From the NCBI RefSeq assembly GCF_030272615.1, contig NC_081410.1:117373140-117437139 (forward strand): a stretch of 64,000 nt of DNA, given 5' to 3'. The position numbers and the translations under genes are program-made. Positions 23,860-34,407 of this stretch are shown here, piece by piece; within the stretch, counting starts at the first letter, position 1, and the number at the start of each line of letters is the position of its first letter. This DNA comes from Cryptomeria japonica (taxonomy: Eukaryota > Streptophyta > Pinopsida > Cupressales > Cupressaceae). The notes under the pieces are model-generated. The model did no database searches. It had not been told where the DNA came from and saw only the letters and a list, made by a program, of their open reading frames with translations.

Positions 23860-24390
23860 AAGTTTCATCGAAAGAGCGTTTTCATCGACACAGGTCATAT
23901 AAAGCATTAAGCAAAGGTATTTCGGCAAAAAGTTACCTTCGATGAACGCAAGAAACCGCTCATCGATACTCCAAGTTTCATCGAAAAGGTAAAAGCAAAA
24001 AGCGAAAAAGGCAAAAGGTGATTTCGAAGGAATGTCGTTACCGAAGAAACTCAAGAGACATTCATCGAAATGCAAGTTTCATCGATGAACGTGGTGTCGA
24101 ACAAAAGAAAAGCTGTTTCATCGATAAAAAAAGGATATCGATGAAAAGGGGATATCGATGAACACTCATAAGCCTTCACCGAAGAAAGAAACTCATCGAA
24201 AGTATGGCATCGATGAAACTCACGAGCAACTTGTCGAAAAAGGGGTCTATCGATGAAAAGGTGATTTCGATGAGTCTTAAAAGTGGCTTCTCGACATGAG
24301 CCATTCACCGAAACAGTTGTATCGAAGAAAATGAGCTTTCGATGGAAAGTTTGAACACTCGGCCGAAGACAAGGGTTTCATCGATAACTT
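23860..24390. repeat. TCATCGA/TCGATGA motif array
   Basis: About 16 exact copies of TCATCGA or its complement TCGATGA in 530 bp, often extended to TTTCATCGA or ATCGATGAAA and sometimes joined as the palindrome TTCATCGATGAA (near 24078). More degenerate CCGAAGAAA-type copies lie between. Spacing is irregular, so it is not a simple tandem repeat. Confidence 0.85.
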
Positions 24391-24683
24391 GAAACGCGCG
24401 CACTTTGAGCGAACTGTACTTCCCGCGAAAGAATTAAAGGCCCAACTGAAAGGTGTCACATCTGCAATTAAGTTTAAACACTTGAGTAGCCGTTATGGAT
24501 GCAGAACATTAACTGTGCACAAGTTGCCCATACAATCACAGTTGAACTGAGTAAATTCTCGCAAGAATCAGATCGATGCTGAGAGATTGGAAGCTGTGAA
24601 GAACTTGCAGAGACTTGCAAACGATAACCAGAAGGGTTGAGCAGTCTACCAAGTAAGTGTTGTCTCTCTTATTTACTGTAACT

Positions 24684-25709
24684 ATGGAACCTTCGTCTTC
24701 TTCTTCTAAGAAGAGTAGGAAAGGAAAAGAGTTAAACCCTGAAGAGAAGCCCAAGAGCCAGAAGAAAAGACTGAGGGCAATGCGTATATGGACAATCATG
24801 TCAAACTCGAAGATATGCTGAGAAGAGATTTAAAAGAATTAGATGATGAAAAACCCGTTGGAATGCCCTCCGTCTACAAGGAAGGAGAGGTAATAACCTT
24901 GGAGGATTTACGAAAAGAACTTATCAGCGTCAAGGATTGGGCCTTGTCATAAATTGATCGAAGTAAGGATATGGCCCCTACCGTCAACCAGATAATATTC
25001 AAGTATCTGACGCTGGGGGATGAATTGAAAAAGCAAACGCCTCGAATCAAAACATTTAAAGACGATGATTACATTCATCATTTGGGGCTTTTGAATCTCT
25101 TTTTACTTAAGTTTAGAAATGTTCAAGTTAATGATTAATTTTGTAAAGGGTCGTGTCTCTTCGTGAAGAGCTTTCATCCTCATATATATATGAGAATGAT
25201 TTTTGTAATGTAGGGGATAGATTATTAGATAGGATTAAGAGCGAAAGACCGACAGCCTGTAAGTCTTCTGTGTACGAACTTCAATGGAATACAAATCTTG
25301 ATCAATTGTTTCCCTGCATATGTGTTGTGGATTATTTCATTTTCTTTTGGCAATCGTCTGTGATATTGTCTGATAAAGATAAGGTTATTCATGTTCTTAA
25401 GATCAAATCTATGCTTTATGTTATAATGTTGCAACAAAAGTTTTGCTTGCGGATTATAATTGTTCCTTGCAAAGCTTAATTGACTGGTCCCTTAAGGGTA
25501 GGGTTAAATTCACTCAATCAGCATATAATATAAGCATTCATTTGGTTTTAACAGAAATAGTAACTGACAGGTTCATAAGGGATGAATTAAAAACTGTCTC
25601 ACAGATTCGCACCATAAGTCCTGAAGAAAATTGTAATGACTCTGCAACCCAATTAACGAAGAAGGCACTGGCTAAATTACAAATTACCCTCATCATTTCT
25701 TCATTTTGA
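24684..25709 (+). pseudogene. Unrecognised decayed ORF in insertion A
   Basis: A coding-like stretch of about 340 codons. It starts MEPSSSSSKKSRKGKEL (basic, Ser/Lys-rich), shifts frame near 24780, continues NAYMDNHVKLEDMLRRDLK to WALS, then a TAA near 24950. It then reads SKDMAPTVNQIIFKYLTLGDE, later SERPTACKSSVYELQWN, CICVVDYFIFFWQSS and, after another shift near 25430, LADYNCSLQSLIDWSLKG and SPEENCNDSATQLTKKALAK. I recognise no family. It could be a gag-like or captured ORF of the host element. Confidence 0.5.
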
Positions 25710-26037
25710 CAGCTATAGAAGTAATTAAGAAACACAAAGCAAACAATTATCATAACAACAATCTTGAACTCGTCTGCTATATCTCCATTCAAGGAACTCA
25801 TGCCATTTCAAGATCAGGAGATATCAGATTAGGATAACATATCTGCTATAAAAAGCACTGTTTATTGGAGACATTCAGTGAATAGGTATACCCGCCTTGG
25901 TCCTGCAGAGCCTAAAGTGAGAGAGTAAGCAACCAAACAGGTTCACTCTACATGTTGGCCAAGTCAATTGGAGGGTTTGACCATAGGGACTGGCATTTCC
26001 TTAGAACCTATCCAATCTGTTGATTTGAGACCCAACA

Positions 26038-26042
26038 GACTG
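26038..26042. repeat. Target duplication GACTG (right)
   Basis: Exact copy of 23746-23750; a single copy restores the TGG codon that joins the two ORF1 halves. Confidence 0.85.
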
Positions 26043-27234
26043 GATCCCTAACTTTGACCCTCGACAAGCCACTGTAGAGGAAATTCTTGTTTGGATTAGG
26101 CTCTACAATCTCCCGAATGAGTATTGGAAGGAGGAAGTTTTTAAGAGCATAGGTGATAAGCTAGGGAGATTCATTAAGTCGGATGAAGCGATTGACAAGT
26201 TGAACTCATGCATGTATGCAAAAATCTGTGTCATGTGGAAACCACACCCAGGGCTTTCGAAGATAGTTGAGCTTAGATCGCTAGAGGGTCTTTGGAGACA
26301 AGAGATCGAAGTTGAAGAAATCATGGTTAAGTGTAAACTTTGCAAAGATTGGGGACACGAGGATTGTGATTGTCGGGTAGGCCAGAAGGGGAAGGGAAGG
26401 GTAGACCGCACTTTGGAGGAGCAGTTGATAGCAAGGTTGGAGGTGACGAAGCAACCATCCGGTCACACAGATGCCATCCAATGTTCGGATCAGGCTGTTT
26501 CAGTGGCTGGGAAACTTCATCATAGTTCAAAAGTTTTAGGTGGGTTGATAGTGCCATTGGATTTTTGCCCTGTTTAGGAAGCGTTGTTGAAGGTCTTTGG
26601 TCCTCCTGGAGGTGAGGTTGATGTGGTCGCAAATGGAAAATTAGGAGAGATTTCTGTGGACCACCCTCAAAATCTGGCAGGATGTGCCGAAGGGGTGCAG
26701 GTGCGCCAAGCTAATAGTGAAGAGTGTGGGGACGCTTGCTTCCACATAGAAGGAACAACAACAAAAGTTGATCTTGTGTCTTTGAGTCATGACTTTGTAG
26801 TAGGCAGTGGGATTCCTTCTTAGCATAGGTTTTACTCTACTTTTGAGACTAGGCTGGAGAACCTGGAGAAGGGATTGAGTGTAAAGCCTCTGGAGAATCA
26901 ACTTTAAGACGCTTTAGCTGGGAGTGTAGAGGACAAAGTTACTTGCGTCAAAGACATCCACATGTCCCTGGGTAAGGTGGATAATGGCCTTCCAACAAAG
27001 ATGGATTCAGATGAGGAGGATGGGTTAAGCAATGATTCTTTAGGGCTGTCTGTTGAGTTAGGGGAGATAGAGATTAGAACCATCAAACAGACCAAAACAA
27101 ATCCCTCTAAGTCCAAAGGGAATTTGAGAGGAAGGAAAAATAGGCAGAAGCTGCTTGAGGAAGCAGGCAATATGAAGGGTCAGACAAGACTGCTTCGATC
27201 CGGGAGAGACTTGTTCTCTCCTGGGCAGCAATGA
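26038..27234 (+). pseudogene. LINE ORF1, C-terminal part
   Basis: Continues the DUF4283-type region (DWIPNFDPR, VWIRLYNLPNEYW, KLGRFIKSDEAID, CMYAKICVMW). A CX2CX4HX4C zinc knuckle follows (CKLCKDWGHEDCDC, near 26334-26375). The acidic, basic-tailed C-terminal region has stops at 26575 and near 26821 and 26905. The last open part (26962-27234) ends in TGA overlapping the ORF2 ATG. ORF1 proteins of this type bind the LINE RNA. Confidence 0.85.
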
Positions 27235-27986
27235 AGTTCCTAACTTGGAACGTCAAGGGCTACAATGCACCTGACAAGAGACGCCTGATCAAAAGAGGAT
27301 TTGATCAGATTAAGCCGGAAATAATTTGTATTCAGGAAACAAAATTGGGAAGAGAAGATGCAGCTAGATTTTTTGGTGTTAGGCAGAGGTGGTCTGGTTT
27401 CTTTGTGGACTCAGAAGGGGCCTCAGGAGGGCTAGGCATTTTGTGGAATCCATTGGTAGTTCAGGTGGATCCTGTTTCTTGCTCTAAACATTGGCAGATG
27501 GTTATGGTGATTTTGAAGATCATGAATTTTTCTTGTTTCCTCATCAACGTCTATGGACCCACATTGGCTGCGGAGAAGTGTCGGTTATGGGAGGATATCT
27601 CCAAGCTTTTAGCGGAGGTGAGGCCGACCTTAGCTATTGTTGTTGGGGATTTCAAAGCCACTCTTTCTTTCTCGGAAAAGCGTGGAGGGGTGAGTAGGAT
27701 GTGCAGGACACAATTGCACTTTCAGACATTTGTGGATTCTAGTGCCCTGTTTGAAGTGGTTGCTAAAGGGGGGAGCTTTACTTGGACAAATAGACGGCAG
27801 GGCTGTTCCAACATAGTTGAGAAACTAGATAGGTTCTTCCTTGCAGGGGATTGGAATTTGGCTCCCTTAGTCTTTGAGGCAGAAGTCTTAGCAATTTCAG
27901 GTTCGGACCATTTCTCGATCTCTTTGGTTGTGCAAAAAGATGGAATTCCGCTTCGGTTCCCTTTCAAGGTGGAAAAATATGGTTAA
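27231..27986 (+). pseudogene. LINE ORF2 endonuclease domain
   Basis: 251 codons of exonuclease-endonuclease-phosphatase (APE-type) fold that nicks target DNA for primed reverse transcription. Asn in TWNVKG (residue 7), Glu in IQETKLG (36), GDF at 139-141 and SDHFSI with catalytic His (227) are present. The expected Asn of GDFNA is Lys at 142, which should impair catalysis. Its ATG overlaps the ORF1 stop (ATGA). The frame shifts near 27975 (VEKYG, TAA), after which KEAPVVEGF continues ORF2. Confidence 0.92.
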
Positions 27987-28606
27987 GAGAGTCAAGATTT
28001 AGAGATCGGGTGGTGGGTTGGTGGAAGGAGGCTCCGGTGGTGGAAGGCTTCTTGGCATTTAAGTTCTTCAAGAAGCTTAGTTATGTGAAACAGAAACAAA
28101 AATCTTGGAACAAGGATGTGTTCGGTAATATATTTGATGAAAAGAAAAGGATTGAAGGGGATCTGGGGGCTCTGAATGCGAAATTTTTGGCCGAAGGAAT
28201 GTATGAAGTGGATTTCCTCATGGAGAAAGATCTGCTTAGTAGATATGGGGAAGTTTTGCAGAGGGAGGAGATTTATTGGAAGCAAAAATCGCGAGAGAAC
28301 TAGCTTAAAGCAGGCGATAGAAACACACAAAAATTTCATAGTTCAGTGAAGGCAAGGAGATACCTCAATAGGATCCTCTCCTTGAGACTTATGGATGGCA
28401 CGTCTACGAAGGACCCAGATCGCATTAATCAGGAGGCAATGGACTTCTTTGGTAATCTTTGGAGGAGGGACGGGGCTGGTCAGGCGTGCTTGCAGACCAA
28501 ATTTTTAGAGTTAATTCCTCCCATAGTCTCTAAGGATGATAATAGGATGCTTGAGGAACCAGTCTCATTGAAGGAAGTGAAAGCTGCTATTTTTGGTCTA
28601 GGTGGG
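27987..28606 (+). pseudogene. LINE ORF2 linker region
   Basis: Linker between endonuclease and RT: WNKDVFGNIFDEKKRIE, EVDFLMEKDLLSRY and GDRNTQKFHSSVKARR. A TAG at 28301-28303 stands where LINE proteins have Trp. The frame otherwise runs to IFGLGG at the second insertion. Confidence 0.85.
28602..28606. repeat. Target duplication GTGGG (left)
   Basis: GTGGG precedes TGGTGCAAGAG and recurs at 31212-31216. Confidence 0.8.
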
Positions 28607-31211
28607 TGGTGCAAGAGCACCTGAGCACCTGAATGCTCAAATCCTAGCAGGTATAACATTTTATTGCAAATTAAGCATGTGTGTTTATTTTTATGCTTCT
28701 AGTAGGTTTAATAGGTTTTTTTTGTGGTGTAATAAGGTTTGGAACTCATTTTGTGAGTTTCCAAGATTTTTTTTGGTTTTTTGCTCGGTAGGCTAAAAAT
28801 TGTCAATTTTGGGTCCAAATGAGCATTTTTGAATTTTTGATGTTGTAAAGCCTTGAAAGGCATTGGAGCATGTTTATTTAGTGTTTCTAAATGATGTTGA
28901 GTCATTGGTTTGAGTGCCAAGTCACCGGAAGTCAAAATGCAATTTTTGAGCAACAAAAAGTTGTCAAAAAGTTGTCAAAAGTTGTCAAAAAAGTGGTTTT
29001 TGGTGGTTTTGGTTAGTTCCAGCCTGTACCTATCCATACAAGGGCTTCAATAAGTTGGCACATGTATAAAAACCATATTCCAATCATTGTATGGGTTGAT
29101 CATGTTGGAAAAATAAGAGAAATACTTGTTTGTGCTTGTATTTTGTGAGTTTTTAACTAGTTTTCTGCACTTTTTAGAGTACAGTCCGTACCATGGCTCC
29201 ATGAGTCCGTACTGAACCTGTTTTTGATTGATATGATCTCCTTTGATGTTTTAGTAGTGATCTCTGATCTTTTCTTGGGGTTTGGAACAAGTTTTGTTTG
29301 AAGTGCTCTTGAGAAAGGCATTGTTTTGTGGTTCCAATGGAAGATCATTCATGGTCCAACTAATTTCTTCAAAGTCTCTTCATCCATGGCTTTGAGGGAA
29401 TTTGTTGGATCTGTACATACTATACCATACATCCATTTTCCTTTTCTAACAATGCACAGGTGTTTGTAAACCCATGGCAAGTATGTGGAGTGAGCAACTT
29501 GGCTTGGGTATTCATAGATTTGTTTGAATGGTACTTTGTTGTTCATAGCACTGTACTTTTGAAATGTTGAAGAAGAGTTAAGTTGGCAAGAGTTATCATT
29601 GCCTTTTACCATCCTTGTCTTTCTCATGACTTGGTTGGATGCAAGAAGCAAAAGTGTAATCAGACTGTAAAACTGTGAGTCACTGTTTTCATTATTAAAA
29701 CCTCATTTGCCAATCTTCCAAGACAGTATGGAATGATGGATTCTTGTTTTTATGCATCATGGAATGTATTTGTAAATGTATTCAATGCTAAGAAGACAAG
29801 GTACACTATTTGGTTGTAAAGGACCTAAATAAGGATCCTAGAAAGGTGTATTTTCTGTCATAGTCTCATAAGGCTGTCATGTTTTGTGGCATCCCTTGAG
29901 TGTTCAACTTTTAAGATCTTTAAGAGGCTATATGTATTGTTTTTGCCTTGCCATTAACACCCCTTTGCAGGCCAGGGATAGATTGAAGAAATAAATTAAA
30001 ACAAAGAAAGAAAGTGTAAACAGTTTTAAGATTGTTAAAAGTGCAGTGATGGCGGTGTATGAACATCAGTCATAAAAATCCCTTCTTATTTGCTTTGCAG
30101 GGTGTTCAAACTCATGTTAAGTCTTTTTTGCATCCATATTTGATACACTTTCATTGTATTGGGTTTACAAATGTTCAAAAAGTATGCAAAATCTTAAAAA
30201 CGTTGTTGTCCCAGTCATCTAGACTGTTATTTCTGTGTAAGGGCAGCAGTATGACACTTGTTTGATATCATGACAGTAGTCTAAGATGAAGTTTGATTCC
30301 TTGGGAGTGTTTGGCATATGTCATAGCAAGGTATAAAACATTTAATTGGGTCTAGTATCATGGAGAAGACTTTCAAATTGCAAACCCTCACTAAATCCCT
30401 CAAAGACCCTTGAAAAGTGCCTATTTTGTGGGGCAGTCCTCAAACAGTCCGTACAGTACTTGCCATAGCAAAAATCCTTGAGTCTTCATCATCAATAGAC
30501 CACATCTCCAAGGGTTTTCCATGAAGTATAGCAGATTGAGCAGGGTGAACAAATTTCACTAAAAACTAGGGCTTATTCTAGTAGCCTTTTTGGAGCAAAT
30601 TTGACAATTTCATGAAATCGGTAAGGAAGGAGGAGTAAGTGATGGTTTCAAATCATCAAAAATGATAAGTTAAGACCTGAGATACCCTACTACAAGCTCC
30701 TCAGCATTGCACTAAGTCATTTGATCAAAATGACCATTTGAACCTAGAAGTTGCCTTGAGTAAACCAACGTTCTTTGCACCCAACTTGAAAATTTTCATT
30801 CTTGAAAGGTGAAGGACAGTCATCACACTTTGCAGACCTGTTTAGATGCTCAGTCAACACATTAATATGATTGAAATCCTTAAAGGTGCAAACAAGGTTG
30901 GGTAAACCATGGTTCTCCAACAGTTGCCCATTCCTGGAAGAGAGGAGATTCAGCTAGTTGGACAACCAAACTTGTTCATTTTTGGTGACACACAAGAGGA
31001 TCTCATTTCAGACTTGAATGCCTTAGCATGGAAGGTAAGGAGGAGTGATGTCCAATACAATAGGGTGCAAGCAGTGTTGAATAGAGAGGAGGAGATAGGA
31101 GAAAGGTTTAGAAGAATCCCATTTGTGCCTAGGGATTGATTTGGGAAGCACATTGAGAACAAAGCCCACCAACCTCAAAAGAAGACTAACTTCTATTCTA
31201 CCTCCTCATCA
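28607..31211. mobile_element. TG...CA insertion B (LTR-type, 2605 bp)
   Basis: Starts TGGTGCAAGAG and ends CCTCATCA, flanked by GTGGG on both sides, inside LINE ORF2. With one GTGGG copy the LINE reads in frame from IFGLGG to EKALGPDGF. No internal copy of the ends is seen, so it may be a solo LTR or an element without coding core. It contains short GTTGTCAAAAA repeats (28960-28995), TATA-like sites (29066, 30330), three AGTCCGTAC words and a 76-codon ORF near its right end. Confidence 0.75.
30909..31139 (+). CDS. Unrecognised 76-codon ORF in insertion B
   Basis: Opens with ACCATGG, a good plant start context, and encodes VLQQLPIPGREEIQLVG, then FIFGDTQEDLISDLNALAWK, then an Arg/Glu-rich tail ending FVPRD. 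It is a charged, non-repetitive, protein-like composition, but I recognise no family. It lies 70 bp from the right end of insertion B. It may be the start or a scrap of a gag-like protein, or chance. Confidence 0.25.
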   Translation: MVLQQLPIPGREEIQLVGQPNLFIFGDTQEDLISDLNALAWKVRRSDVQYNRVQAVLNREEEIGERFRRIPFVPRD

Positions 31212-33190
31212 GTGGGGAGAAAGCACTAGGCCCAGATGGGTTTCAGGCTTTCTTTTACCAGTTCTTTTGGGATGTGATTGGTGGAGAGTTGTTAGAAGTG
31301 GTCGAAGAGTCAAGGTCAAGGGGATTTATTTTGAAGGAATTCAACTGTACTCTGGTGGCGCTTATTCCCAAGAAAGCCAAGCCAGTTGGGTTTGAGGAAT
31401 TTCGTTCAATTTCGTTGTGTAACACTATTTATAAAATCATAACAAAATCTGCTGCTAACAGGCTCAAATTAATTTTAGATAAGCTGACTTCTTGTGAACA
31501 GAGCGGTTTTACCCTAGGGAGGAACATTGTGGATGGGGTTATTGTGGCCCATGAGGCGATACACACAACCATGAAGAGTAGGCAGAGAAGAATGATCCTT
31601 AAGTTAGATATTCAGAAAGCCTACGATAGAGTTGATAGGTCCTTCCTGATGGCTGTGTTAGTAAGGCTTGAGTTTTGTAAGGCTTGAATTAAGTGGATTT
31701 CTAGTATGATTATGGAGTTCTCAGCCTCGGTTTTAGTCAATGGCAGTCCTCAAGGTTTCTTTCCCACTTCAAGGGGCATTCGGCAAGGGGATCCAATATC
31801 CCCCTTTCTCTTTATTTTAATGGCAGAAGTTCTTGGCCGATCAATTGCTCGAAAGCGTTCTCAGGGGATGTGGAAAGGCATTGAGATTGCACGAGCGGTG
31901 GATTCCACAACTCATTCACAGTTTGTTGATGATACTTGTCTTTTTGGAGTGGCCTCAATGCATGAAGCAACGGTTATCAAGAAAGTATTGGATAGATATA
32001 GTTGGGCTACTGGACAGGAAATTAATTGGGATAAATCGGAAATCTTTTTCTTCCACACTGAAGTTGGGCCACAAAGAGCAATCACTAGACTGTTTGGGAT
32101 TAAGATTGGTCAGCTTCCTTGGAAATTCCTTGGTATGCCGCTCTTTGCTGGAGCTGGCAAGGCAGAAATTTGGAAAGGATTGCTAGATGGGTGCAAAGCA
32201 AAGATGGAGGGCTGGAAGAGCAAGTGACTCTCTTTGGCTGGTCGTCTTCTGATGCTGAAGATTGTTGTATCGACTATGCCTATTTTCCCTATGGCCTGTT
32301 TTAAACTCCCTGGTTTGGTCATTAAGAATATGCAGCAGAAGATGAGGAAGTTTTTATGGAATGGAAATCAAGAGCAGGACAAAATCCCGCTCATGGCTTG
32401 GGATAGAGTGTGCAAACCCAAAGGAGGAGGAGGCACGGGGCTTCGCAATTGGAGACTTATTAACGAGGCTATGGGGGCCAAGCTAGTGTGGCAGATGTAC
32501 AGTAAGCCAGAGCAGAGGTGGGTTTGTATTTTACAAGTTAAGTATTTGGATAGTGGGGAAAAGGAAAGGATCCTAACGGCGGAAGACCCCTCGAGAGGAT
32601 CCGCTCTGTGGAATTTTCTGGTGAGCTGCAAGAGTTTGATTATGAATCATATATCTTGGCGGATTGGAGATGGGTGAAAGGCGTGCTTCTGGCAAGACTC
32701 TTGGGACGGGCGACCATCGCTGGATTGTCAGGCTCCCCAGTGGATAAAGATCAAGACTACTCAGCTCTGGGGTTCAAAGGTGAGCGATTTCTTGTCACTA
32801 GATATGCCATTTTTGGGCCAGCGTTGGAACTGGAAGGATCCCCGAGAGTTAAATTTGGGGTAGGCGGATGAACGGCTGCTGAGGAATATCCTGAACAGTA
32901 GAGAGGTTTTGGGCTCTAGAGATGAGGATGAGATAGTTTGGAGTGGTGCCAAAAGCGGCAATTACTCTATTAAGTTGAGATTTACTCTTTTGGAGACTGA
33001 GGGCAGGGCAAAGGAATGGGAAACCAAGATATGCTGGAACAACGTTTGTTTACCAAAGGCGGGAGTCTTCTCCTGGCTTGCTGGCAATAGGCGGATTTTG
33101 TCAGGTGACCGTCTCAAAAAAATGGGGTTTGCAGGCCCCTTCCGTTGTGTGCTCTGTGAAAAAGCGGAGGAAGATGTGGACCACCTTCTA
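31212..33190 (+). pseudogene. LINE ORF2 reverse transcriptase and zinc motif
   Basis: RT motifs in order: GPDGFQAFFYQFFW, FRSISLCNTIYKIITK, QSGFTLGRNI, LKLDIQKAYDRVD, GIRQGDPISPFLFIL and the catalytic QFVDDTCLF (near 31920-31945). Then come the thumb (WKFLGMPLFAG), SLAGRLLMLK and a zf-RVT motif (RCVLCEKAEEDVDHLL). Stops at 31685 (TGA), 32225 (TGA), 32675 (TGA) and 32861 (TAG) break it; at least the first replaces a conserved Trp. Similarity ends abruptly after the His of the zinc motif near 33190. Confidence 0.9.
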
Positions 33191-33760
33191 AAAAAGCAGA
33201 GGAAGAATTTCTATTCAAATTTTCGTAAATTGTTGAAGGACTTTAACAATGACTATGTTTATCATCAAAAACTAAATTATGTTTTCAACGTTATAAACTG
33301 TGGGAACAATTGACTTTGTTTTTTTTTATCGGAAAAGGCAGAGTCGAGATTCATATTATTTTTGAATTAATTACAATATTGTCATAGCTGAGTAGCATAG
33401 CATAAAAAACCATTCTCAGCATTTCAAACTAAAAATGGTTTCCAAGCAAGCAGAAAACCATAAGCATCATGATTTATCCTTATAAAACCTAACGAAATTA
33501 TGCAGTCTTAAAATAATAAGCTAAAAAGAGTTTAGATGGCAGATTCTCAACTACCTAGATAATAGAGATTTTAAACATAAATAAGTAGCTAAAATAAACT
33601 ATAGACAGTCTTGGATTAAGCTTAAAAAAAAAAGATTTTTCTCTGGAGGGTTCAGATTGGGACGGTTCAATTCTCACTCTCCCACGACCTCTGCCTGGAG
33701 AGCGGCCATGACCACCACCAGAACCCGAATTTGTTAGTTCAGTTAATTAGTGTTAGTTTT
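33191..33760. other. LINE 3' junction and spacer
   Basis: After the truncated LINE comes T9 (33319) followed by ATCGGAAAAGGCAGAG. On the minus strand this resembles the 3' end and poly(A) of another plant LINE. On the minus strand at 33660-33740 there is a Gly/Arg-rich reading (GSGGGHGRSPGRGRGR). Neither is enough for a gene call. Confidence 0.3.
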
Positions 33761-33790
33761 CTATTTACGAAACTGTAGATGTTTGTGCCC

Positions 33791-34407
33791 CCTTTGTGAT
33801 CATATTCGAGCAACGAAGTCTTTTACCTGGGACAAGGAAATAACATCTTTTGAGAGTTATTGTCTATATCCTCTTATTAGACAAGATCGATTTACAAGCA
33901 TGTGTGAGATTATTGGGAGCTCTAGCCCGTACGAAACAAAATTGGTATGTTGCATATACAGAAGTTTATACTTGGGTGTTTTGCTCGCCAGACAGCTACG
34001 ATGAATACTAATAGTAGCTTTATGTGTAAATCTTGGTTTTGAGATTGATTTTGAACTAGTTATCTTAAGTTCTTAACACTAGTCAGTGATTTATTTGTGC
34101 ATGCAGGTTTGCTAATTGTGAACTTCGATCATTTGTTATCTCTGACAGAAGGTGAAATTTTTTCACTTGTTCAAAATTCCATACATTAATTTAGGCAATC
34201 TGGTTCCTGCTGTTAAGTTGTCATGTTGTGTTAGTTTTTGCATTGTTTTAACTTTTAACATTCAACTCTTATGTTATTTACAGTGCCATTGGTACTAGTG
34301 TTCCTGTAACAGATTTTCCAGGGTGCGTTCCTACTGGTCCCGATGCCCCTAGTGACAATGGTTGGGTAGAGAATACACAGAATGAATATGCACTAGCTTC
34401 AAAATAA
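33791..34407 (+). pseudogene. Possible exon remnants of an unknown gene
   Basis: Three pieces could be joined in frame: about 33850-33942 (DKIDLQACVRLLGALARTKQ), 34107-34151 (FANCELRSFVISDR, between GCAG and GGTGAA) and 34284-34407 (AIGTSVPVTDFPGCVPTGPD and further, ending ALASK and TAA, after a TTTACAG acceptor). The last acceptor and the reading after it look real. The first piece is closed upstream by a stop and no family is recognised, so this is at best a gene fragment. Confidence 0.25.

Larger units (their letters stand above)
23751..26037 (+). mobile_element. TG...CA insertion A (LTR-type, 2287 bp)
   Basis: Begins TGTTG and ends CAACA, flanked by GACTG on both sides, exactly inside LINE ORF1. 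These are the marks of an LTR retroelement or solo LTR. I see no second copy of its ends inside it, so a solo LTR or a non-autonomous element is likely. It carries a dense TCATCGA motif array (23860-24390) and a decayed ORF (24684-25709) with no recognised gag, RT or integrase. Orientation is taken from the ORF. Confidence 0.8.
23160..33190 (+). mobile_element. LINE (L1-like), decayed, with two nested insertions
   Basis: Plus-strand non-LTR retrotransposon carrying ORF1 (DUF4283-like plus zinc knuckle) and ORF2 (APE-type endonuclease, reverse transcriptase, C-terminal zinc motif). Removing 23751-26037 and 28607-31211, each with one copy of its 5-bp duplication, gives a coding region in frame across both joins. 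About 5.1 kb of LINE remains. The 3' end is cut just after the terminal zinc motif; no poly(A) tail or target duplication is visible. Many stops and shifts show it is dead. Confidence 0.9.
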
